This document shows, piece after piece, positions 38,941 through 45,811 of a DNA stretch of 64,000 nt. The notes beneath the pieces were generated by a model, which saw only the letters and a program-made list of their open reading frames with translations, was not told the origin of the DNA and did no database searches. Source of the stretch: Streptacidiphilus sp. PB12-B1b (lineage in GTDB: Bacteria > Actinomycetota > Actinomycetes > Streptomycetales > Streptomycetaceae); contig NZ_CP048405.1 of assembly GCF_014084125.1 (NCBI RefSeq), positions 5,456,001 through 5,520,000 on the forward strand. The letters run 5' to 3'. The first letter of the stretch is position 1, and every line of letters begins with the position of its first letter. A program made the translations under genes and the position numbers.

Positions 38941-39633
38941 ATGAGCCATGAATCAACACTGCGCCGGGTGGCCGCCGATCACATGATCGACCTGCCCGCC
39001 GGAGAGATCGCGCTGCGGGACGAGGGCACGATGACGGACTGGACGGTCGAGGTGGCCGCCTTCCGACTGGCCCCGTGTCCGGTCACCCGCGAGCTGTACG
39101 CCGCTGTGCTGGGCAAGGCGCCGGAGAGCTCCGCGGGGCCGCGGACGCCGATGACCGAGGTCTCATGGAAGGACGCCGTCCGGTTCTGCAATCTGTTATC
39201 GCAGGCTGAGGGGCTCGACCCCTGCTACTCGATGGGCGACAACCGCGACGCGGAGGACGTGGTCTGCGACTGGACAGTCGATGGCTACCGCCTTCCGTCC
39301 GAGGCGGAATGGGAGTTCGCCTGCCGGGCCGGGAGCTCGGACGTCCGCTACGGAGAGCTGGACAACATCGCGTGGTACCGCGGGAACTCCGGGGGCGAGG
39401 TGCACGACATCGCGACGCGGGAGCCGAACGCGTGGGGACTGCACGACATGATCGGCAATGTCTGGGAGTGGTGCTGGGACGTCTACGACCCCCGGGTCTA
39501 CGGCCCGTACCGCGTCTTCCGCGGCGGCGGTTTCTTCGACAAGCCCCGGGGGTGCCGGGCGTCGTGCCGCCGCAAGAGCCACCCGACCCTGGCCATCGAC
39601 GACCTCGGGTTCAGACTCGCCCGATCGCTGTGA
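38941..39633 (+). CDS. FGE-sulfatase (SUMF1-fold) domain protein, probably not a true formylglycine-generating enzyme
   Basis: The 230-residue protein matches the formylglycine-generating-enzyme fold: N-terminal CPVTRELYAAVLG, VSWKDAVRFCNLLS, RLPSEAEWEFACRAG, LHDMIGNVWEWCWDVYD and a C-terminal GFRLARSL. In genuine FGEs the RGGS-Y-L-C...C motif carries two copper-binding Cys. Here the segment reads RGGGFFDKPRGCRASC: the first Cys is Asp while later Cys are present. A different oxidative role is therefore likely, as with other members of this fold such as EgtB C-terminal domains or PvdO. ATG at 38941 is preceded by GGGAGCAGGG. Codon 86 is TTA (39196-39198). It lies between P450 and PPTase genes on the same strand. 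Confidence 0.85.
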   Translation: MSHESTLRRVAADHMIDLPAGEIALRDEGTMTDWTVEVAAFRLAPCPVTRELYAAVLGKAPESSAGPRTPMTEVSWKDAVRFCNLLSQAEGLDPCYSMGDNRDAEDVVCDWTVDGYRLPSEAEWEFACRAGSSDVRYGELDNIAWYRGNSGGEVHDIATREPNAWGLHDMIGNVWEWCWDVYDPRVYGPYRVFRGGGFFDKPRGCRASCRRKSHPTLAIDDLGFRLARSL

Positions 39634-39657
39634 GCGGCGCGAACGTGCGGTGTTGTT

Positions 39658-40578
39658 GTGATCGATGAGATATTGCCCTCGCCCGTCGGCACGGGCAGCA
39701 CGTTCGCTGATTACGACGCGGCGCTGACCGCCCTGTACCCGCAGGAGGCCGCCGCCATCGCGAGTGCCCGGCCGAAGCGTCGACAGGAATACGCGAGCGT
39801 CCGCATGTGTGCGCGCCGCGCCATGAGCGAACTGGGCGTACCGCCGGCGCCTGTGCTGTCGGGCGTGCGCGGCGAACCGCTGTGGCCCGGCGGCATCGTC
39901 GGCAGCCTGACCCACTGTCCCGGGTTCCGGGCCGCCGCCGTCGGCCGCTCCTCCGCGTTCGTGGGGATCGGCATCGACGCCGAACCCAACCTCCCTCTGG
40001 CAGAGGATCTGCTGGAGTTCATCTCGCTTCCCCAGGAGCGAGCGCGAGTGCACGCGTTGACGCAGTCCTCTCCCGAGGTCTGCTGGGACCGGCTGCTGTT
40101 CAGCGCCAAAGAGGCGGTGTTCAAGGTCTGGTTCCCGCTCGCCAAGTGCGAACTCGACTTCACCGAGGCGGTCATCCGCATCGACCCCGGCTCCGGAACC
40201 TTCTCCGCGCGACTGCTCGTCCCGGGCCCCACCGCCGACGGGGAACGCATCGAGGGGTTCGACGGCCGCTGGCTCTCCCGCCGGGGCATACTGCTTGCCG
40301 CGATCGCCCTGCGGCGGACCACGGGACAGGGCGAGGCGGGCGCTCTGCCGAGGGCCGGCGGCCTCGGACGTCCCGTCGATCACCTCGCTGACGGAGACCC
40401 CGGGGTTCTTCTGACCCACCCGCACCGCAGGGCGCGCTCGACGGAGTCCATGATGCCGTCGAGGTCTCCCTGGCCGAACACTCCGGAATTCGCAACCACC
40501 GACAGCACGATCGCGCTCGCCTGCTCGTCCACTCGGACGTCGATGCCCGGGGTCGAGGGCGCCAGGTCCAACTGGTAG
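39658..40578 (+). CDS. 4'-phosphopantetheinyl transferase (EntD/Sfp type) with unusual C-terminal tail
   Basis: Transfers phosphopantetheine from CoA to carrier proteins, so it could activate the PKS ACPs and the stand-alone ACP at 59119-59367. Visible motifs are GSLTHCPGF, GIGIDAEPN (metal-binding Asp/Glu) and LLFSAKEAVFKVW. Start is GTG at 39658, with only a weak SD; it lies 24 nt after the FGE-like gene. The enzyme normally ends near the ALRR motif (about residue 220), but this frame runs 80 residues further, through DNA that codes for the convergent condensation-domain gene. Either the natural stop was lost, or one base is missing near 40320, which would move the end to 40391. Confidence 0.92.
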   Translation: MIDEILPSPVGTGSTFADYDAALTALYPQEAAAIASARPKRRQEYASVRMCARRAMSELGVPPAPVLSGVRGEPLWPGGIVGSLTHCPGFRAAAVGRSSAFVGIGIDAEPNLPLAEDLLEFISLPQERARVHALTQSSPEVCWDRLLFSAKEAVFKVWFPLAKCELDFTEAVIRIDPGSGTFSARLLVPGPTADGERIEGFDGRWLSRRGILLAAIALRRTTGQGEAGALPRAGGLGRPVDHLADGDPGVLLTHPHRRARSTESMMPSRSPWPNTPEFATTDSTIALACSSTRTSMPGVEGARSNW

Positions 40579-41741
40579 GCGCCGGGCAGCAGAACGAGCG
40601 GGAGGGTTCCCTCCACCCCCTCCTCGAAGTAGCTCGCGTAACTCAGTGCCAGGGATCTGACGAACCCTGTGCCGGGCCCTCGGGAGAGTTCCTGCTGCGA
40701 CGCCACCAGCGCCCGCCCGTCCACATGGCGTCGTGAGACGGCGTTGAGCAGTTCGGCCGCGGAGCTGTGCAGCAGGGAGCCGCCCTCGGCCGACGGTCGG
40801 TCGAGGACCACCGGCAGGTTGATGGCAAACATGCCAACGATGTCCTGCTCGGAGCGCAGCCGGGTGTCCACAGGGACGTGGACGGCGATACGGTTCTGCC
40901 GGGTCAGCCCGAACACCACCTCGGCAAAGATCGCCAGGACCGCCTGGAAAGTGGTGCGTCCACGAGAGTCACAGTCGTCCCTGAACCTGCTGAGGTCGTC
41001 GCCGGACAACTGGATCTGCCGGAGCGCGGCGCCGGCGGTCCCCTCCGCGGGTGGTCCCGCGGCGGACGCGGTCACGAAGTCGCACCCGTTCGGCATGGAG
41101 GCGATCCGTCTGCGCCAGTAGTCGGCGTTGCCCGCCACTGCCCGGCTGCCGAACCGTTGCCACTGGCCCTCGACCGCGTCCAGGAAAGGCGTGGAGGCGG
41201 TGGGGCCGGGGACGGCGGATGACGGTCGGGCGGCGAGAAGCTCCGCGTAGGCACTCCACAGGTCCCGCATGAGGATCGCGCACGAGCGCCCGTCCACAGC
41301 CAGGTGCGAGAAGCTGGCCAGGAAGGCGTGGCGGGTGCCGGAGAAGCGAATCAACCGGAACCGAAAGGGGCGGTCGTGATCGAGCCGCCACTCGCCGAGT
41401 GCGTCGTTCGCCAGCGTCCTGGTGACAAACCGGTGGAACTGGTCGGGCGAGTTGGATCGCACCGCCTGGAGCCGCACCAGCGGGCCCTCGGGAACACCCC
41501 GGTCCCGCTGGCCGTGCGCGCCGCCGTCCACGGGCGCCAACTCCAGGCGCAGCGCGTCGTGCCGGACCACCAACTGCCGTACCGCCCGCACGAACACCGT
41601 CGGGTCCAGGTCCCCCCGGATCTCGTAGGAGAAGTACACCGGGGTCCGCGAACCGGCCCGAGCGGCCAAACCGAGCAGATGGGCCTGCTGGGCGAACCCC
41701 AGGCGGACCGGATCCACCCGCCCGGCCCGGGTCGCCGTCAC
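40380..41741 (-). CDS. Free-standing condensation-domain protein, 453 aa
   Basis: Member of the NRPS condensation-domain (chloramphenicol-acetyltransferase-like) superfamily, standing alone without carrier or adenylation domains. The core motif reads SHLAVDG (about residues 142-148): the first His of HHxxxDG is Ser, but the catalytic second His and the Asp-Gly are kept. Such proteins form amide or ester bonds with a carrier-bound acyl donor. The GTG start at 41741 overlaps the stop of the upstream flavoprotein gene (GTGA), with GAGGGGG just before it, so the two are coupled. It belongs to the same transcription unit as the small precursor-like ORF at 42847-42975. Substrate is unknown: it may act on that peptide, on the polyketide, or link the two. 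Confidence 0.88.
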   Translation of the reverse strand: MTATRAGRVDPVRLGFAQQAHLLGLAARAGSRTPVYFSYEIRGDLDPTVFVRAVRQLVVRHDALRLELAPVDGGAHGQRDRGVPEGPLVRLQAVRSNSPDQFHRFVTRTLANDALGEWRLDHDRPFRFRLIRFSGTRHAFLASFSHLAVDGRSCAILMRDLWSAYAELLAARPSSAVPGPTASTPFLDAVEGQWQRFGSRAVAGNADYWRRRIASMPNGCDFVTASAAGPPAEGTAGAALRQIQLSGDDLSRFRDDCDSRGRTTFQAVLAIFAEVVFGLTRQNRIAVHVPVDTRLRSEQDIVGMFAINLPVVLDRPSAEGGSLLHSSAAELLNAVSRRHVDGRALVASQQELSRGPGTGFVRSLALSYASYFEEGVEGTLPLVLLPGAYQLDLAPSTPGIDVRVDEQASAIVLSVVANSGVFGQGDLDGIMDSVERALRCGWVRRTPGSPSAR

Positions 41742-42700
41742 CGCGCCCCCTCGGCACGTACCGCGGTGGCGGGCGCCGCCGGGGCAGCCTCGGTCAACAG
41801 CAGGTCCTGGTCGATGCCGAACCCGGCCTGGGCACCGGCCGCGACCGCGCCGGCCACGCTCCGGGCCACATGCTCGGCGCCTGCCATCTTCGCCATGTCG
41901 CCCGCGGCATAGACACCCGCGACGCTGGTGTGGCCGAACTGGTTCACCCGGACCCTGCCCTGCGCCGAGATCGCGCAGCCCAGGGCCTCGGGCAGCGCCG
42001 ATCCCTGGACCGACCACTGCGGCACGAACAGCCCACCGAGGAGCAGCGGGCAGGCACCGCGCAGCCGCACCTCGACGCCTCCGCCCGGCGCCGGCGCGAC
42101 CCGGGTCACCTCCGCCGGATCGACCCGGATCCGGAATCGGGAGAGCAGGTCCTCGGCCTCTTCCGACGCGTCCGTGCTTCCCTCCGTGAGCAGGACGACG
42201 TCATCGCTGAACCGGCGCAGATGGACGGCCAGGCGAACGGATCCGACAGCGCCGCCCAGCACGGCCAGGGGCAGGCCCCTCAACTCCCAGGCATGACAGT
42301 AGGGGCAGCTGAACACCCCTCGCCCCCAGACCGCCTCCACCCCGACGAGCGGGGGCAGGCGGTCGAGCAGGCCGGTGGCGAGCAGGAGCCGGCGGGATCG
42401 CACCGTCGACCTGTCGGCCAGCGTCACTTGGAACCCGTCGTCCAGCGGGGCGACGGCGCCCACCCCGCTCCCGCGCACCTCGATGCCGGGATATCCCGAG
42501 AGCTCCCCGAGGGCCAGCGATCGGAAGTCCTCGACCAGCACCCCGTCCCGGGTCGGGTAGCCGTGCATACGCCTCCCCGCCGGGGTCCGACCGGCCTCGA
42601 CCGGCGGGTCCGCCAGCAGGCAGCGCCGCCTCATCCGCCCCAGGCTCAAGGCCGCGCTCAGTCCGGCCGGGCCCGCTCCCACCACCACCGCATCCAGCAT
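41738..42700 (-). CDS. Thioredoxin-reductase-like FAD oxidoreductase with CPYC motif, 320 aa
   Basis: A two-dinucleotide-fold flavoprotein: GAGPAGLSAAL binds FAD at the N-terminus, CPYCHAWE (near residue 131) is the redox-active dithiol, a second Rossmann segment starts at LAVLGGAVGSVRLA, and GVYAAGDMAKM is the C-terminal FAD motif. The CPYC-H-x-W-E form is shared with thioredoxin-reductase-like dithiol oxidases that make disulfides in natural products (GliT, HlmI). I chose ATG at 42700 because GGGGAG lies about 10 nt upstream; a GTG at 42718 would swallow that site. It sits between the small C-X3-C peptide gene and the condensation-domain gene. Oxidising the two peptide cysteines is an attractive but inferred role. 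Confidence 0.88.
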   Translation of the reverse strand: MLDAVVVGAGPAGLSAALSLGRMRRRCLLADPPVEAGRTPAGRRMHGYPTRDGVLVEDFRSLALGELSGYPGIEVRGSGVGAVAPLDDGFQVTLADRSTVRSRRLLLATGLLDRLPPLVGVEAVWGRGVFSCPYCHAWELRGLPLAVLGGAVGSVRLAVHLRRFSDDVVLLTEGSTDASEEAEDLLSRFRIRVDPAEVTRVAPAPGGGVEVRLRGACPLLLGGLFVPQWSVQGSALPEALGCAISAQGRVRVNQFGHTSVAGVYAAGDMAKMAGAEHVARSVAGAVAAGAQAGFGIDQDLLLTEAAPAAPATAVRAEGAR

Positions 42701-42749
42701 CACGCCGAAACTCCCCACTGAACGACTCCGTCCCGCTCCACAGCTCGCA

Positions 42750-42785
42750 GGGGCGCACGCCCGGGCCGGCCCGGGCGTGCGCCCC
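42750..42785 (-). terminator. Perfect 36-nt palindrome after the small peptide gene (attenuator or terminator)
   Basis: The left arm GGGGCGCACGCCCGGGCC (42750-42767) is exactly complementary to the right arm (42768-42785), giving a stem of about 16 bp with a 4-nt loop. It lies 61 nt after the stop of the 42-residue ORF and 49 nt before the flavoprotein start. There is no U-tract. Partial read-through here would give far more precursor mRNA than enzyme mRNA, an arrangement common in RiPP operons. Confidence 0.75.
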
Positions 42786-42846
42786 CGATATCCGGGCGCC
42801 GGGTGAACGGCCGGGAAACCGCCGTGTCACCCGGCGCCCGGGTCCA

Positions 42847-42975
42847 TCACAGGCAGGACGTCAGGCACAGGACACCGGACGGCGCCGCCGAGCCTCCGAA
42901 GAGGTCGTCGAGCTCGTCGTCGGACAGCGCGCTGATGTCCGTCGAGTCAAATTCGTACTCGAATTCTCCAGTCAT
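42847..42975 (-). CDS. Candidate RiPP precursor peptide, 42 aa, leader ending FGG and core with C-X3-C
   Basis: The small ORF starts ATG at 42975, with the very strong SD AGGGGAGGG about 8 nt upstream, and ends TGA at 42847. It begins MTGEFEYEFDSTDISALSDD, continues ELDDLFGG, and ends SAAPSGVLCLTSCL. The acidic, helical leader with a double-Gly ending is the classic substrate of C39 peptidases, and a C39 exporter is encoded 286 nt away on the other strand. The predicted core of 14 residues has two Cys three residues apart and no other reactive side chains except Ser/Thr. Neighbouring enzymes are a CPYC flavoprotein and a condensation-domain protein. No lanthipeptide synthetase, YcaO, B1/B2 lasso or SPASM-type maturase is adjacent. 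I know of no described family that matches. Confidence 0.82.
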   Translation of the reverse strand: MTGEFEYEFDSTDISALSDDELDDLFGGSAAPSGVLCLTSCL

Positions 42976-43007
42976 AATATTTCCCTCCCCTCGTCAATTG
43001 AATTACT

Positions 43008-43036
43008 ACTCTAACTATCGTCGGTCAACCGGTCAA
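43008..43036 (-). promoter_or_regulatory. Promoter of the small peptide operon, with tandem TTGACC repeats
   Basis: On the minus strand TTGACC (43036-43031) is followed after exactly 17 nt by TAGAGT (43013-43008), a good sigma-70-type -35/-10 pair that places the transcript start about 25 nt before the ATG. A second TTGACC lies 8 nt downstream of the first, giving the direct repeat GTTGACCG GTTGACCG. The repeat overlapping the -35 could be an operator. Confidence 0.6.
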
Positions 43037-43260
43037 CGGCCCTCTTTTGAACACCTGGGACCGGAGTGCGCCACCATCCGCGACGCTTGACTGGTGGATT
43101 TCCGTGAGCTTGGCTGTCGGTGCCCCGATAATTCTGGGACAACGGCCCGGCGAAGAGAACCGGCACATACGTCCTCAATGTCTCCATCAGCAAAGGGGGG
43201 TTCGACGATGCCTGGGAAGACCCGCTCCACGAACGGGACGACATACGACAGGACGACGCG

Positions 43261-45630
43261 ATGAGCGATGACGAGGCCCCCCGCGGGGAGTACGGTCCCG
43301 CGGACCGCCGGTCGGGAGGGCCCGGCAGGTTCCGCCGGAAGGCTCTCTCCGCCCGCGGCGCGTCCCGCGAGTACGGGCCGGCCGTCGGGTCCGGCCGCCT
43401 GATCCGGCTGTCGCACCGCTCAGGCAGCGGGCGGACCGGGGCGACGGCACGACGGTGGCAGCGGCGCTCCCGGCAGCGGGTACCGGTCCGCCTGCAGGCC
43501 CAGACCAGCGACTGCGGCGCTGCCTCCCTGGCCATGGTGCTGGCCTTCCACGGCCTCGACGTGCCGATCAAGGACCTGCGCCGGGCCACGCAGACGGGGC
43601 GCGACGGCGTATCGGCCCGTCAACTCCTGGAAGCCGCACGCACCTACGGCTTCAACGCGCGCGGAATCCGGTCCACCCTCGACGGATTGCGGGATCTGCC
43701 GCCCGCCACCGTGCTCTTCTGGGACTTCACCCACTTCGTCGTGCTGGAGCAGGTGAAGGGTCGCTGGGTGCACATCGTCGATCCGAGGCTCGGGCGCCGC
43801 CGAGTGGCTCTGGAAGCAGCTGGGGAGGCCTTCACCGGGGTCGCCCTGCAGATCACCCCCGGCCTGCGCGCACCGGCCGACCGCAGCCCCCGGCCCGTGG
43901 TGTCCCAGCAGGGCGCCGTCAGCCCGTGGCGGTATCTCCGGCGCTTCTTTCCGTCCGGTCGCCGCTGGACGCCCTTCGTCCTCTGTTCGCTGCTGCTCCT
44001 CGGGTTCAACCTGGCCATGCCCCTGTCCACGCAGTACGTGGTGGACCACGTCGCCGCCGGGCGGCGGACAGCCGGGGCACCCGCGCTGTGCCTCGCGGTG
44101 ACCGCGCTGGCAGCGGCGTTCTTCGCGCTGCAGTTCATCCGTTCGCTCTCGGTCCTGGCCATCCAGGCGACCGTGGACGAGAGCGTGACCCTGGGAATCC
44201 TCAACCGCCTCTTCTCGCTGCCGCACGAGTACTTCGCCAGTCGCAGCCCGGGCGAGCTGGTGCAACGCGTCCGGACCAGTACGGCGATCCGGCAGGTGAT
44301 CTCGGTCTCCGCCCTCTCCAGCGTCTTCGACGGGATCCTGATCCTTTTCTACATGGCGCTGCTGCTGCTCGCGGATCCGACCCTGGCCCTGCTGGTGATC
44401 GTGCTGGCCCTGCTCCAGGTGGGCCTGCTGCTGGTCTCCTGGCGCAAGCACCAGTACGCCAGCGCCGACGCCGTCGAGGCCCGGACCAGGGCGGGGGCCG
44501 AACTCGCCGAGATCCTGGAGGGCATGACCACGCTCAAGGCGGCGGGGGTCGAGGGCCCGGCCGGCCGGCGCTGGAGCCACAGCCTCGCCGACGAACTGAA
44601 CACCCGGCTGCGCAGCCGTCGGCTGCTGACGGTCTCCTCGACCCTCAGTTCGGCCCTGCAGCTCGCGGCACCGCTGGTGGTACTGCTGGTCGGCTCGCTC
44701 CGGGTCGCCTCGGGCGCGCTCTCGCTCGGTGAGGTGCTCGGCTTCAGCGTCCTGGCCATGGGCCTGCTGGTACCGGTCGCCAACCTGGTCCAGATCGGGC
44801 TCGAAGTCTCAGGTCTGCGAGCCGAGTTGGCGAGGCTCGGCGACATCATCGAGGCGACCCCGGAGAAGAGGGCCGGGGACCGCGCCATCAGCGTGCACGG
44901 CGCACTGGAGGTGGACGACGTGTCCTTCGCCTACGGCGCCGGAGGGACCCGGGTGCTGTCCGAGGTGTCCTTCAGCGTTCCGCAAGGCACCTTCACGGCC
45001 CTGCTCGGCGGCTCCGGATCGGGCAAGTCGTCCTGCGCGCTGCTCCTCGCCGGGCTGCACTCCCCGACCGCCGGGAGCGTCCGCGTCGACGGGCACGACC
45101 TGGAGGACGTGGACACCTCCGGCTACCGCCAGTCCATCTCGTTCATCAACCAGGATTCCCGGCTCTTCTCCGGCTCCATCCAGGAGAACATCGCTTTCGG
45201 CGGTCCGGACGTCTCCGAGGCCGAGGTGATCGAGGCCGGCCGGTTGGCCTGCATCCACGATGATGTGACCCGTATGCCGATGGGGTACGCCACGCTGCTC
45301 GGCTCCGGCGGCGGCGGGGTCTCCGGCGGCCAGCGCCAGCGGATCATCCTGGCCCGGGCCCTGGTCAGGCGACCGAAGATCCTCATCATGGACGAAGCGA
45401 CCAGTGCGCTGGACCCGGTTCTCGAAGCCCGGATCTTCGAGCTCATCAGCGGTCTGGGGATGACGCTGATAGTGGTCGCCCACCGGCTGACCGCCGTTCG
45501 AAGCGCCGATCAGGTGGTCGTCCTGGACAGCGGCCGGATGGTCCAGTGCGGCGCGCCGCAAGAGCTGTCCAGGGCGGCCGGCCCCTACCGGACGCTGGTG
45601 GCCCCGGGCCCGGCCGACCTGGTCGGCTGA
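43261..45630 (+). CDS. C39-peptidase-containing ABC exporter (PCAT), 789 aa
   Basis: Exports a peptide across the membrane while cutting its leader after a double Gly. An unusual, Arg/Gly-rich N-terminal extension of about 75 residues comes first. The C39 peptidase follows with QTSDCGAASLAMVLAFHG (nucleophile Cys near residue 85), catalytic His in FTHFVVLEQ (near 158) and Asp in HIVDPR. A six-helix membrane domain spans roughly residues 225-500. The ATPase has Walker A GGSGSGKSS, signature VSGGQRQR, Walker B ILIMDEATSALD and the H-loop VAHRLT. All catalytic residues are present. The gene diverges from the 42-residue GG-leader ORF, its obvious substrate. ATG at 43261 follows AGGA; a start further in, closer to the peptidase, is possible. 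Confidence 0.95.
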   Translation: MSDDEAPRGEYGPADRRSGGPGRFRRKALSARGASREYGPAVGSGRLIRLSHRSGSGRTGATARRWQRRSRQRVPVRLQAQTSDCGAASLAMVLAFHGLDVPIKDLRRATQTGRDGVSARQLLEAARTYGFNARGIRSTLDGLRDLPPATVLFWDFTHFVVLEQVKGRWVHIVDPRLGRRRVALEAAGEAFTGVALQITPGLRAPADRSPRPVVSQQGAVSPWRYLRRFFPSGRRWTPFVLCSLLLLGFNLAMPLSTQYVVDHVAAGRRTAGAPALCLAVTALAAAFFALQFIRSLSVLAIQATVDESVTLGILNRLFSLPHEYFASRSPGELVQRVRTSTAIRQVISVSALSSVFDGILILFYMALLLLADPTLALLVIVLALLQVGLLLVSWRKHQYASADAVEARTRAGAELAEILEGMTTLKAAGVEGPAGRRWSHSLADELNTRLRSRRLLTVSSTLSSALQLAAPLVVLLVGSLRVASGALSLGEVLGFSVLAMGLLVPVANLVQIGLEVSGLRAELARLGDIIEATPEKRAGDRAISVHGALEVDDVSFAYGAGGTRVLSEVSFSVPQGTFTALLGGSGSGKSSCALLLAGLHSPTAGSVRVDGHDLEDVDTSGYRQSISFINQDSRLFSGSIQENIAFGGPDVSEAEVIEAGRLACIHDDVTRMPMGYATLLGSGGGGVSGGQRQRIILARALVRRPKILIMDEATSALDPVLEARIFELISGLGMTLIVVAHRLTAVRSADQVVVLDSGRMVQCGAPQELSRAAGPYRTLVAPGPADLVG

Positions 45631-45743
45631 CCTTTCGGCTCCGGCGACGGCCGTCCCACTCCGGGCAACCATCGATCACGAAACGTAGATTCCAGGCATT
45701 CCGCTCGGGCCCTGCATTGGCGGCGCACCGATCCTTTAATGGG

Positions 45744-45770
45744 TTGACAGTTGACATGGACAGGTATTAG
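45744..45770 (+). promoter_or_regulatory. Putative promoter of the StrR-like regulator, with tandem TTGACA
   Basis: The sequence GTTGACAGTTGACA (45743-45756) carries two -35-like hexamers 7 nt apart, followed by TATTAG (45765-45770) at a 15-nt spacing from the first. The tandem TTGAC arrangement resembles that upstream of the small peptide gene (43022-43037 region), so one regulator might recognise both. The -10 match is moderate. Confidence 0.45.
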
Positions 45771-45811
45771 CTGAATGCCGGTACTGAACACAGCACGGGG
45801 GGTAAGTCATT

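Noticed and set aside
38941-39633. Authentic formylglycine-generating enzyme for a sulfatase
   Set aside because: The first active-site Cys is Asp and no sulfatase gene is present.
42847-42975. Class II lanthipeptide precursor
   Set aside because: The leader looks similar, but no LanM or other lanthionine synthetase is encoded in the window.
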